Made by a program: the position numbers and the translations under genes. The notes beneath the pieces were generated by a model. It saw only the letters and a program-made list of their open reading frames with translations, made no database searches and had not been told where the DNA came from. Positions 1-10,400 of a stretch of DNA of 64,000 nt are shown piece after piece; positions within the stretch are counted from its first letter, which is position 1; every line of letters starts with the position of its first letter. The DNA is taken from the NCBI RefSeq assembly GCF_003967355.1, contig NZ_BIFH01000013.1, positions 343,084-407,083 on the forward strand, in the 5' to 3' direction. The stretch comes from Embleya hyalina (GTDB lineage: Bacteria > Actinomycetota > Actinomycetes > Streptomycetales > Streptomycetaceae).

Positions 1-63
1 CGACGGGACTGAATCTCACGCACATCCCGGTCGGCCCGGAGCACATCTGCCGCATCGAGCCGT
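1..63 (+). CDS. 3' end of an upstream gene (partial)
   Basis: The third frame reads about 20 codons and stops at a TGA at 61-63. The tail ends in THIPVGPEHICRIEP. Tails of this kind occur at the C-terminus of xanthine-dehydrogenase-family molybdenum subunits, and the next gene is a purine-type deaminase, so a purine catabolism gene is possible. With only 20 residues the identity is a guess. Confidence 0.35.
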
Positions 64-139
64 GACGACCGCGCCGAGACGGCGCGTCCCCGCGCCCTCG
101 ACGCACCCTCGATTCCCCGAACCCACGAATGGAGTCACC

Positions 140-643
140 GTGACCGCGCATGCCCGGGAAACACCCGTCCGAGAGCTCGAACGCGCCTGGATGGACGAGG
201 CGATCAGGGTCGCCACCACCAGCGTGAGCGATGGCGGCGGTCCGTTCGGCGCGCTCGTCGCCAAGGCCGACAAGGTGATCGCGATCGGACACAACCGGGT
301 CACCGCGACGCTGGACCCGACCGCCCACGCCGAGGTGAGCGCGATGCGGGCCGCCTGCCGGGAGTTGCGCACCTTCTCGCTGGAGGGCTGTGTCCTGGTC
401 ACCTCGTGCGAGCCGTGTCCGATGTGCCTGTCCTCCGCGCTGTGGGCGCGTGTCGACCGGATCGTCTACTCCGCCGACCGGCACGACGCCGCGGTGGCCG
501 GTTTCGACGACCGCAAGTTCCACGACCTGTTCGAGAAGAAGCCGAGGTCGATGTGGCCGACGCGGGTCGAGCGGTTGGAACTGCCCGACCGCACCGCGCC
601 GTTCGACGCGTGGCTGGCCAAACCCGACCGCGTCGACTACTGA
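140..643 (+). CDS. Nucleoside/guanine deaminase (CDA fold)
   Basis: A 167-aa zinc-dependent deaminase of the cytidine/deoxycytidylate deaminase fold, most like guanine deaminases of the GuaD type, which convert guanine to xanthine in the cytosol. The zinc site is complete: HAE (His-Ala-Glu) near residue 65 and the PCPMC motif near residue 97. The C-terminal FDDRKFHDLF stretch fits guanine deaminase better than tRNA adenosine deaminase, although substrate cannot be fixed by reading. The GTG at 140 was chosen because GGAG lies 6 bases upstream and the longer reading frame upstream has no ribosome site. It follows the partial upstream gene by 76 bases on the same strand and may be in one purine operon with it. 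Confidence 0.85.
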   Translation: MTAHARETPVRELERAWMDEAIRVATTSVSDGGGPFGALVAKADKVIAIGHNRVTATLDPTAHAEVSAMRAACRELRTFSLEGCVLVTSCEPCPMCLSSALWARVDRIVYSADRHDAAVAGFDDRKFHDLFEKKPRSMWPTRVERLELPDRTAPFDAWLAKPDRVDY

Positions 644-684
644 CCCGGCGGCCGCCGCGGCTCGGAGCGGCGATACCCGGGGTC

Positions 685-718
685 GCGTCGGCACCCCGCC
701 GTGGCGGGGTGCCGACGC
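685..718. terminator. Bidirectional hairpin between convergent genes
   Basis: A perfect inverted repeat of 16 bp (GCGTCGGCACCCCGCC and its complement) closes on a 2-base centre, in practice a stem with a 4-base loop. It lies between the stop codons of the deaminase and the collagen-like lectin, so it can terminate both. No T-run follows, as is usual in actinomycetes. Confidence 0.8.
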
Positions 719-735
719 GGACGGGGATCCGGGGG

Positions 736-1728
736 TCAACGTGTCCAGGCCTGGTTCCAGGTGCCGTGGCAGGCGTAGAGGCGGATCGCCGCGCCGTCGC
801 CGGAGTTGTTGTTCCAGATGTCGGCGCACATGTTGGCGGTCTTCGTGTAGAGCGTGTTGTTGCGCAGCGCGAACTGCTGGGCGGGATTGCCGCTGCAGTA
901 GGCGAGTTGCACGACGGTGCCGGACGCGGTGCCGCCCCAGGCCGCGTCCATGCACAGGCCCTTGGTGCGGATCGTGCCGTCGGAGCGGATGTCCCACTTC
1001 TGGTTCACGTCGCCGTTGCACGACCACAGGATCAGTGGCGTGCCGTCGGAACCCGCCGAGCCGCTCAGGCACTTCCCTGAGGCCGGGTTGCGCAGGGGGC
1101 TGCCGGGGGCGTCGTTCTTCGGCGGCGGCATTAGCGGCCCCGGGCCGCCGACCATGGGTTTGGGCGCCTCGCTCCGCGGTTCCTGCCTGGCCGGCGTCTG
1201 CTTGGGCGCGGGCGGCGCGGCGGGGCGCTGCGTCGTGGGCGGCGGATCGGCGGCGGGCGGGGTCGTCGCCGCGGCGCCGGCCTGGCCGGGCGCGCCCGGT
1301 GCGCCCGGCGATCCGTCGGCTCCGGGCAGACCGTTCGCCCCGGGCAGTCCGTCCGCCCCGGGGGCTCCCGGTGCCCCGGGCGCTCCGGGTGATCCCGGCA
1401 GGCCGTTCGCCCCGTTCGCCCCGGGTGTGCCGCCCTTGCCGGGCGCGCCGGTCTTGGCGCCGACGGCCGAGACCGTGCGGTTGTGGGTCGCCGTGTCGCC
1501 GCTCGCGCTGCTCTGGGCCAGGGTCACCGCCAGCGTGCTGACGGTGACGATGCCGGCGGCGGAGGCGAGGGAGATCCACACCCGCCGCCCGGGCAGGAGG
1601 CCGCGCGCGGGACGGGGCGGCCGGCGGGCGTACGCCTGCGCGAACGACGGCGCGGCCCCGGCCGCCGCCGAGGGCGCCGACGAACTGCCCGGCGGGGCAG
1701 GGGTGTTGGGTTCATTGGGTTCGGACAC
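736..1728 (-). CDS. Membrane-anchored collagen-like protein with ricin-B lectin domain
   Basis: A 330-aa protein with a cytosolic, Pro/Ala-rich N-terminus, one membrane helix at about residues 51-71, then an extracellular run of about 19 uninterrupted Gly-X-Y triplets (about 94-151), a Pro-rich linker, and a C-terminal ricin-type beta-trefoil (about 206-330) with repeated Q-x-W/F and C-L motifs. The layout is a type II membrane stalk holding a carbohydrate-binding head, probably at the cell wall. The GTG at 1728 has GAGGAG six bases upstream; the longer ATG frame to 1770 lacks a ribosome site. It lies 75 bases after the AAA+ gene on the same strand and is likely the last gene of the leftward secretion operon. 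Bacterial collagen-like proteins form triple helices, so it may be a trimer (inference). Confidence 0.8.
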   Translation of the reverse strand: MSEPNEPNTPAPPGSSSAPSAAAGAAPSFAQAYARRPPRPARGLLPGRRVWISLASAAGIVTVSTLAVTLAQSSASGDTATHNRTVSAVGAKTGAPGKGGTPGANGANGLPGSPGAPGAPGAPGADGLPGANGLPGADGSPGAPGAPGQAGAAATTPPAADPPPTTQRPAAPPAPKQTPARQEPRSEAPKPMVGGPGPLMPPPKNDAPGSPLRNPASGKCLSGSAGSDGTPLILWSCNGDVNQKWDIRSDGTIRTKGLCMDAAWGGTASGTVVQLAYCSGNPAQQFALRNNTLYTKTANMCADIWNNNSGDGAAIRLYACHGTWNQAWTR

Positions 1729-1803
1729 GAAGTACTCCTCTATCAGCCACGGCCATCGGCCACAAGCCATGCGTCGGCACCGGGATCGGCCGACGGAACC
1801 CGG

Positions 1804-4434
1804 TCAATCGGAGCCCACCAACCGCGGCAGATCCATGTCGTCCAGGACCATCAACTGCCGCGCGTCCGGAGCGTCGAGATCGGCCATCCGCATTGCCTGA
1901 CGTTCCGTCATCTGCTGGAACACCTGCCGCGCGGTCCGGCCGTTGCCGAACTGCGCGCCACGCGGCATCGCGGTGAACAGCTCGCCGAGCGCCTTGCGCG
2001 CGGCGGTGCTCAGTTCGTAGCGGTGCAGGCCCGCGTGGTGTTCGACGATGCGCACCAGGTCGTCGGCGGAGTAGTCGTCGAACAGCAGGCTGCGGGTGAA
2101 GCGGGAGGACAGACCCGGGTTCGACGCGATGAACCGCTCCATCTCGTCCGGGTATCCGGCGACGATCACCACGACCTCGTCCCGGTGGTCCTCCATGAGT
2201 TTGACGAGGGTCGCGACGGCCTCGCCGCCGAAGTCGTTCGCCACGCCGGCGGGTACGAGGGCGTACGCCTCGTCGATGAACAACACGCCGCCCCGGGCCC
2301 GATTGAACGACTCGGTCGTCTTCGGGCCGGTGTGTCCGACGTATTCGCCGACCAGGGCGCTGCGGTCGACCTCGACGAGGTGGCCGCGCTCCAGCAGCCC
2401 GAGGGCCTTGAGCAGTCGGCCGTACAGGCGGGCGATGGTGGTCTTGCCGGTGCCGGGGTTGCCCGCGAAGACCAGGTGGCGGCTGAGCGGCGGCGCGGGC
2501 AGACCGGCCTCCTGGCGCATGCGGACCGTCTGCATCAGCTTGACCATGCCGCCGACGTCGCGCTTGACGCCGCCGAGGCCGACGAGTTCGTCGAGTTCGG
2601 CGAGCAGGTCGTCCAGGGTCTCCGGCGGCGGCGGTGCCTCGCCGAGTTCGGCCAGGTCGACCACCGCCGGCGCGGCGGGGGCGGGGCCCGCGCCGCCCGG
2701 GGCGACCCCGCCGACCGGGGCCGGTGTCGTGGGCCGGGGCGGCGCGCCCGGGGCGCCCGGCGACGACTCGGGCAGGGTCGAGGTCTCGACCCGGACGGAC
2801 ACGCAGTCCTCGAACACCGGGCGGGCGCCGTCGGAGTGGCCGACGTCGCGCGCGCAGTCGAAGATTCGGCAGCCGACGAACCTCGGCTCGGCGTCGCGGC
2901 CGATGTGCAGCGCGGGGTAGGCGCACGCCGACAGGTCGCTGTGTTCGATCAGGCCGCCCGCGCCGTCGCCGAACAGGATGCCGTTCTTGCCGGTCCCGTC
3001 CACCCGGATGCCGCGCACGGTCGGTGTCGTGTCGCGCCCGAGCACCAGGCCGCTGCCGGCGACGGCGAAGATGCCGCCGCCGTCCATGCGCAGCCGGGCA
3101 CCGGACTCGACGCTGACCCCGGCGCTGCCGCTCTCGGCGATCCGGGTCGCGTACAGCGTGGCGACCGCGTCCGCCCCGATCTCGACGCCGGTGCGGCGGG
3201 ATCGGCTCACCACACACTCGCGCAGTTCGGATTCGCCGGCCGAGCGCAGCCGAACCCCCGTCTCGCCACCCTCGATCCGGGAGGCGACCATGGTCAGCCC
3301 GGCCGCGTCGGCCACATGCACCCCGCACATGCCGGCGTCGGTGACGGTGAGGTCGGCGATCTTCGCCTCGGCGTACGCGACCACCGCGAGACCGTGTTCG
3401 TCGCTGCGGTCGAGTCGGCAACCGCCGATGCGGGCGCGGGAGTTCTCGCCGAGATGGACCGCGGTGAAGCCGGAGCGGGCGATCAGCGACGCGGTCATCG
3501 TCACCTCGGAGACGCCGAGCGCGACGACGCCGTTGCCGGCCGGGGCCTCGATCCGGCAGCCGTCCGCGCTCAGGTGCGCCGCACCGCCCGTGGCGATCGC
3601 GCTGGCCCCGGCGTCGGTGATCCGGCAGTCGTTCAGGTGTACGCGGGCCTCGTGGTCGGCCTGCACGCCGCTGCGGCCCGCCGCGCGGATCCGGCAGTCG
3701 AGCAGGCGCAGTTCGCCCCGGTCCTCGACCAGGGTGCCGTTGCGGCCGGCGCGGTCGAGGGTGGTGTCCAGGGCGAACAGCCGGGCGTCGCCGCGTATCC
3801 GCAGCGCCGAGCCGGAGGTGTCGCGCACCCGCAACCGGTCGGCGATCAGCACCGCGTGGTCCGACAGTGCCACGCCGATGCCGTCGATCGTCTCCAGGAG
3901 CGTGTCCTCGACGCGGGCCCGGGCATCGCCCGCCAGGACCAGCGCGCCGTGCCGGGCCCCGCGCAGCCGGCCGCGACGGATCACCAGGACGCCGCCGCCG
4001 GTCGGATCGCCGAGATCGGCCTCCAGGGTGTCGGCGAACCCGAGCGCGGCGTTGTGCGCGGCGCCGGCCGCGCTCGTCGAGCCGACCACCTCCACCCGGC
4101 CCTGCTCGAGTTCGCACCCGTCCAGGGTCAGGCCCGCCGCGTCCTCGACCCGCACCACCGGCTCCGCCGGGTCGGCGCCGCGCAGCACGAGGCCGCGGAC
4201 CACGCAGTCGGGGGCGGCCGCGGTCAGCGCGACGCCGCCGGGCGCGCGCAGCACGACCGTGCCCGCGCCGTGCTCCGCGCGCAGCACCACACGCCGCTCC
4301 AGGCGCAGCGTCTCCGGGTACTCGCCGGGGGCGATCAGGATCTCGGCGCCGGCGGGCGCGGCGGCGAGCGCCGCCGCGATGGTGCGCCGGCTCCGGCGGC
4401 CCCCGGGGTCGACGTGGATTGCCGTAGTGCTCAT
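1804..4434 (-). CDS. Right-handed beta-helix / EccA-like AAA+ ATPase fusion
   Basis: An 876-aa cytosolic protein. Residues about 10-560 form a right-handed beta-helix of the pectate-lyase-like kind with many short repeats ending in G-x-x and I/V-x-x-C-x-I rungs. After a Pro/Ala linker the C-terminus is a CbxX/CfqX-type AAA+ ATPase, the family of the ESX chaperone EccA: Walker A GNPGTGKTT (658-666), Walker B VLFIDEA (about 717-723) and a SSRF segment near 776. Its start ATG overlaps the stop of the giant gene (ATGA), so translation is coupled. In mycobacterial ESX loci EccA acts on secretion substrates in the cytosol; here the beta-helix in place of the usual TPR domain would be the substrate-contacting part (inference). 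No signal peptide is present. Confidence 0.87.
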   Translation of the reverse strand: MSTTAIHVDPGGRRSRRTIAAALAAAPAGAEILIAPGEYPETLRLERRVVLRAEHGAGTVVLRAPGGVALTAAAPDCVVRGLVLRGADPAEPVVRVEDAAGLTLDGCELEQGRVEVVGSTSAAGAAHNAALGFADTLEADLGDPTGGGVLVIRRGRLRGARHGALVLAGDARARVEDTLLETIDGIGVALSDHAVLIADRLRVRDTSGSALRIRGDARLFALDTTLDRAGRNGTLVEDRGELRLLDCRIRAAGRSGVQADHEARVHLNDCRITDAGASAIATGGAAHLSADGCRIEAPAGNGVVALGVSEVTMTASLIARSGFTAVHLGENSRARIGGCRLDRSDEHGLAVVAYAEAKIADLTVTDAGMCGVHVADAAGLTMVASRIEGGETGVRLRSAGESELRECVVSRSRRTGVEIGADAVATLYATRIAESGSAGVSVESGARLRMDGGGIFAVAGSGLVLGRDTTPTVRGIRVDGTGKNGILFGDGAGGLIEHSDLSACAYPALHIGRDAEPRFVGCRIFDCARDVGHSDGARPVFEDCVSVRVETSTLPESSPGAPGAPPRPTTPAPVGGVAPGGAGPAPAAPAVVDLAELGEAPPPPETLDDLLAELDELVGLGGVKRDVGGMVKLMQTVRMRQEAGLPAPPLSRHLVFAGNPGTGKTTIARLYGRLLKALGLLERGHLVEVDRSALVGEYVGHTGPKTTESFNRARGGVLFIDEAYALVPAGVANDFGGEAVATLVKLMEDHRDEVVVIVAGYPDEMERFIASNPGLSSRFTRSLLFDDYSADDLVRIVEHHAGLHRYELSTAARKALGELFTAMPRGAQFGNGRTARQVFQQMTERQAMRMADLDAPDARQLMVLDDMDLPRLVGSD

Positions 4435-7400
4435 CCGCTACCCGTTCCCGATCCCGGCAGGAGGTTGTCGGACGACGTCCCGTCCGGTACATGGCCGATC
4501 CAGCGCACGGTCGCGGGGCTGACCACCAGCAGGCCGAAGAGTTTCTCGACCATCTTGCCCAGTCCGCCGATGACGAAGATGTCCATCGGACCCTGGCGGT
4601 GGATCAACCGGCTACCCATCGAGTGCTGGATCAGCGCTCGTAGCGCGCCCACGGAGACGGTGCCGAGGACCCCGCCGACCGAGGAGGCCAGACCCGCCAA
4701 CGCGGCGTCGCCGCCGGTGAGTTTGATGATCGCGCCGTCGGCGCCGCGGACCCCGAAGATCGCCGACTGCGCCGCGCCGCTGACGAACCCGGCCACCGAG
4801 CCGGTACCCAGGCCCAGGGCGAACTCGTAGGTGCCCCCGCGCCAGCGCACCGGGCGCTCGTTCGCTCCCCACTCGGTGTTGTGACTGTCGTCGTTGGGCC
4901 GCCAACTCCCGGGCATCCCATAGTCGATGTTCGACCAGTACACCTTCCAGCCGCCCCGGTCGGCGGCCAGGTGCGCGGCCGCGACGGTGCCCTTGGTCAT
5001 CGAGCTCAACGCGGCGCCGAACGCGGCGCGGCCGACGTCGACCATGCTCAACCCGCCGCCGGAGAGCACCCGGACCATGGAGAGCACCACGAGGTTCACG
5101 GTGAAGTCGAGCAGGAACTCGTGGGTCATGTCGATGCCGATGGACTGGATCGCCCTGAGCATGAAGGGCTCCGGCACCACCTCGCCGTCCCTGGACGGGC
5201 CGTAGCCCCAGCGGTTCGGCTCGCGGAACGTGCGGTTCAGGGCGCGGTATTCGTTGGCGAGACCGGTGAAGTGGGTCTCGCGGCCGATGATGAGACCGCC
5301 GTCGGCGTTGTACTCGTGGATGTAGCCGGGGATCGTGCGCTCGTTGATGACGGTGATGCCGTCGATGTCGTAGCGCCGGGCGTGCTTGTTGAAGTTGTTG
5401 ATCTCCAGGAACGTGTCGTCCGCGAGTTTGATCTTCGCCTGCGCGATGATGCCCTGGTCGGACTCCTGCCACAGGTGCCGGTTGAACTGCGTCGTGGGGG
5501 TGGGGCGGAAGTCGCGGACCCGGAACGGGCTGTCGGTGAAGAAGTCCCGGAAGGCGTTGGTGTACTTGCGCGCCGGGATCTCCTGGACGACCTGATGGTC
5601 CAGACTGGTGATCCGATCGGACCACCGGGCGCCCTTCTCCCAGCCGGGGAGCGGGTTGCCGTTCCGGTCGAACCAGTGCCGGACCCGATCGCCCACCCCG
5701 TCGCCGAAGTGCATCACGTTGTTGTTCGCGTCCAGCTTGTTCCAGTGCCACACCGTGTTGCCCGCGCCGTCGACGCCGCGCCAACCCTGGACGCTCAGGC
5801 CCTCGCCGAGTTGTCGGTGGTCGCGGATGAGGTTGCCGCCCGCGTCGAAGTCCTGGAACGACTCGCGGTCGAAGTGCCACGGCGTGATCTGCCGTTCGAA
5901 CGCGGTGATGCGCTTGCCGCCGATGGTGGGATCGAGCGCGTCGTGCCACCGGAACTCGCGCGAGTTGCGTCCCATGGTGCCGATGATGTCGACGCGTCCC
6001 ACCCCGTCGGGCGCGGGGAAGGCGTCCATGCGGGCGACGACCACGCCGTGGTGGTCGTACCGGATCCAGTTCCCGGCGTGGGTGTCGATCAGGCCGCGGG
6101 TGTTGGGCCCCGTGCCGCCGGCGGCGCCGGGGGTGGGCCTGGGCCGGTAGTCGATGAACGTGCCGTCGGAGAGGCCGGTGCGCACGACCCGCCACTCCTT
6201 GGTGCCGGGGGAATACCAGTCGCCGTCTTCCACGTCGTCGGTGACCCGGTCCTGCCAGGTGATCTGCCGATCACCCGTGCCCGGGGTGACGGCGAAGTCG
6301 CCCTCGTGGAAGGTGCGGTGGCCGTGCAGGCCGTCGACGCCCTCGGTCCACGGCAGGTAGCCGGGGCGGTGCGCCACCTGTGCTCCGGCGACGTCGGGCA
6401 GCCGGACGTCACCGACGGTGAGGGTGCTGCCGTTGTGCAGGGGCCGCACCTCGCGGACGATGTCGCCGGTGTGCGCGACGTCGATGACCGTCTTGTTGTT
6501 GGAGATGAACTGTACGCCGTGCCCCTCGGGACCGCCGCCCGCCGGCTCCTGCTTCCAGGTGCCCACGCGCAGCCGGTTGTCCTGGGCCAGCCACGGGTGC
6601 CGGGTCAGGTCGGCGACGCGGAACTCGCCGCTGAACAGGTTGCGGAAGAACACGGGGGGCCGCTGCTCGGCGAAACGTTCGAACTTGAGGAAGTCGCCGT
6701 TGTGCAGGGTCTTGCCGAGCCCGTTGATGTTGCCGTCGGCGTGCCGGGAGACCCAGTCGCGCGAGGGGACACCGTCCGGTCCCAGTTCGAGCTGGTGGTA
6801 GCGGCGCACGTCGTGCAGGCCGAATTGGAAGCGGCTGAACTTCTTCTGGGCGGTGACGATCTCGTTGGTGATCGGGTGGCGCATGGTGTCGGTCCAGCCG
6901 CGCCCGAGGCCGGAGTCCCAGTGCCGGTCGCCGGACGCGATGGCCCGGAAGTCGGCGTCGAACCGCACCCACCTGGTGTCGGCGGCGAACCCCTGGGTCG
7001 CCGGCAGGTGGCGCAGATCGGCCAGCACGTGCCCGCCGTCCGCGCTGAGCTGGAAGTGCCGGATCCGCACGTCGAAGCCGAACACGCTCTTGACGTCGAA
7101 CCAGCTGCGGGTGCTCTCGCCCCAGTGCCGGGTGCCGTCGTGCACGAGGTTGCCGTCGATGTCGAACTCGGCCCACCGACCCCGCTGATTGACCAGACTG
7201 AACGTGCCAAGGGAGGCGGACGAGTGGTGGGCGTCGAGGATGCCGCCCTCGGGCAGGATACGACGTTCGAACACGGTGACCTTGAGGTGGCTGATCAGGT
7301 GCACGTGGCCGGCGTCCGCCCCCTTCGTGTCCACCACGCCGCCTTCGAACCACTTCGGTCGGCCCGGCGTGGGGACATGGACACCGTGGGCGTCGGTGCG

Positions 7401-10400
7401 TATCAGCGACCACGTGGCCTCGCCGCCGCCCGCCGGGTACGTGACCTCGAAGTGCCGGTTCGGGTCGATGCCGCCCCGGGCGCCGACCACGTCGATGCGC
7501 TGGAACTCCAGGCGTCCGCCCGGGTCGAACCGCTGGAACTCGCCGGCGCGCGCGCCGACACCGCCGATCCGGTATCCGCCGCCGGGCTCCGGGGTCGCGC
7601 GCAGGCCCGGGAGGTGGTCGAGATGGCCGCTCAGGACCCGCAGGTCGCCCGGTGTGGTGCTGAGGAACCGGGTGTGCAGGGGGTCGCCGATGCGGGCGTC
7701 GGACAGCCCGATCATGTCGAACCGGTGGACCCCCGCGCCGTCGTCCACCCGGAACACGGTGATGCCGCCTTCCTCGGTCACCGGGCGCGTGGTCACGTGG
7801 AAGTCGAGGCGGCCGTTCGGGCCGAACAGACGGAACTCGCCGTCGGCGCCGCCGACCCGGAACCCGCCGCCGGGGCGGATGTGCACGGTGGTGTTCGCGA
7901 TGCCGGCGAGCGTGTCGTCGACCAGCGTGTGTGCCCCGCCGGGGTGTACCCGGACGAGTTGCGACAGGTCGACGCCGTCCACGCCGGTCAGGCGCAAAAC
8001 CTGGAACTCGAACGCGCCGCCGGCGGAGAACCCCCGGACCATGCCGGTGTCCCCGTGGACGACCCGGAGCGTGCCGTCGGGGCGGGCGACCACCGAGAAT
8101 CCGAGGTTGTGGCCATCGGCGCCCTTGAGCACGGGCAGCGGGCCGGGCGCCGCCTCCCCGGCGACCGGGGCCGGGGTGAAGACGAACTCGTGTGTCGCGG
8201 CGCCGTCGGCCCCGCGCAGGCCGACCACGTCGTAGCGGTGTGCGCCGCGCATGTCGACGACGACGTGGCCGGTGCCGTCGCCGATCCGGAATCCGCTCCC
8301 CGTCGTCGCCCCCTCCCGCCGGAACCCCTCGGTGATGATCCCCGGTTGGCGTACGACGTGTGCGTCGGGGACCGCGGCGAGGTGCCCGTCGACGAGCGTG
8401 TCGGTGCCGCGTTCGATGCGCACGAACCGGCCGTCGAACGGGCCGCCGCTCAGGTGCTTCGCGTCGTAGCGGTGCGCGCCGTCGAGACCGTGTGCGGTGA
8501 ACGACCCGTCGGGGTCGGTGAGGCGCAACTCGTCGCCGGCCCGGGTGACGGTGAGGTTCGTGTCGGGTACGCCGTTCAGGTCGCTCGGGTGCGGCACGGG
8601 GACGTCGGGGGTGCCCACCGGGGTGTGCACGAACCGTCCGGCCTCGGGACCGCCGGTCAGCGTGAGCGTGTTGTGGGTGTGCGCCCCGACGTTGTTCACG
8701 ACGATCTTGCCGCCGGGGTGATCCACCAGGTATCCGCCGCCGTGTTGGGGGGTGACGGTGGCGCCCGGCACGATCCGGCCGTCGCCGTGCACCAGTTGCG
8801 GCGCTCCGCCGGCGGCGTCGGGCAGTCGGATGAAGCCGCCGGGCGCGCCGCCGCCGGTCAGCGGCAGCGCGTCGTGCGAGAACGCCCCTCCCGGGGTGTA
8901 CACCCGCACCACATGGGGCTGCCCGCTCGTGCCGGTGACGTGGAAGGTGTGGTCGACGGTGCCCACGTGAGCGGTCGTGGACGGTGTGCCGTCGTCCGCG
9001 CGCAGGTGCGGCAGCCGGCCCTGGCCGCCGATCGGGGTGAACACGTGCAGGCCCGTGCCGGTGCCGCCGGGGGTGGTGAGGGTCACCACGTCGTGGGCGC
9101 GGGCACCGCCGGCGTCGACGTGGAACCGGCCGCCGGGGTGCTCGATCCGGAACTCGTTGCCGATCTGGCGGATGACGTTCGTGTCGGGCACCGGCCTGCC
9201 GTCGGCGTGGGCGATCTGCGGTGTGCCGACGTGCGGCGAGCGGATGTGGCCGCCGGCCAGGCCCAGTCGGTCGATGCCGGTCAGCGTCAGCGAGTTGTGC
9301 GAGAACCGGCCGTCGGCGCCGAAGACCCGTACGGTCGGGCCGGTGCCGGTCGGGACGACGTGGAGCATGCCGCCCGCGTGTTCCGGCACGGACACGACGC
9401 CGAGTGTCCGGGTGGCGTCGGGGCCGACGAGGGTGCGGCCGCCGACGCCGTCCGGGGTCAGTACGTGCAGCGCCAGGGGGTGGCCGTCGGAGCCGATCAG
9501 GCGCAGGCCGGTGCCCGACGGGGCACCGGTCGCCGGATCGTAGAGCCGGAAACCCCCGGGTGAGGGCACCACGATGCCCGCGTCGTTGAACCGCACGGGC
9601 GGTCCGCCCGCGTTCAGGATGTTGCCCTCGTCGTCGAAGTGGGTGACGCCGAGGGTGCGGTTGTCCGGATCGACATGGATCGCGACCAGGGTGTCGCCGT
9701 GTTCACCGCCCGTGAGGGTGATGCGCCGCTCGATGCGGTCGAGCCGCCCGCTCTCGCCCGACACGTCGAAGTCCCAGCGGCGCACCTCGACGTTCGGCAC
9801 GACCTGCCGCTCGACCCGCACGATGTCGTTCCCGGACGGGCCGGTCACGCGCGTGGGGGTCGGGTGTGCCGCGTCCGCGCCGCCGGTGATCCGGATGCCG
9901 TCGATGCCGCCGCCGTCGCCGACGCGGTATTCGAGGCGGGCGCCGGACAGCCCGGGGATGTCGACGACACGCTGCCCGGGGCCGGCGACGGTCGGCACGG
10001 TCGACCCGGTGGTGGTGACGTGCGGGAGCTGCGGGGCGGGCAGCGTGGTCAGTTCGACGGCCTGCCCGGGGACGGGGCCGGTCACGTGGGTGTCGATGAT
10101 CTGGTCGTCGAGGAGGCGATGGTTGTTCGCCGCGCTCAGCTCGTAGTCCCAGCGTTGGGTGCCGCCGTCCCCGAGGTGGCGCTCGATCCGCAGCACCTCC
10201 CGGTCGCCGACGGTGATGTGGTTCGCGGAGAGGTCGGTGCGACCGCCGGGCTCGATGTGGATGTCGACGGTGCGGCCGGCCTGCGTGCTCGGCAGGACCC
10301 GCACCTCGATGCCGTTCAGGCCGGGGATGGTGCGGAACGTGTGCGCGAAGTCGTAGCTCACGCCCTGCATCATGAACACGTTCAGGTTGTGGGTCGCCCC

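Noticed and set aside
1310-1440. Possible CRISPR-like or minisatellite array
   Set aside because: The short repeating units are the codons of collagen Gly-X-Y triplets within a good reading frame, with no spacers.
1483-4830. A 1115-aa open frame on the plus strand
   Set aside because: It lies antisense to the AAA+ and giant genes, whose frames have domains and ribosome sites. The plus frame shows only composition-driven Ala/Arg/Gly sequence with no family motif.
4431-5300. A nuclease or other toxin domain at the C-terminus of the giant protein
   Set aside because: I looked for HNH, ADP-ribosyltransferase, deaminase and RNase motifs in the last 280 residues and found only Gly/Ala-rich hydrophobic segments.
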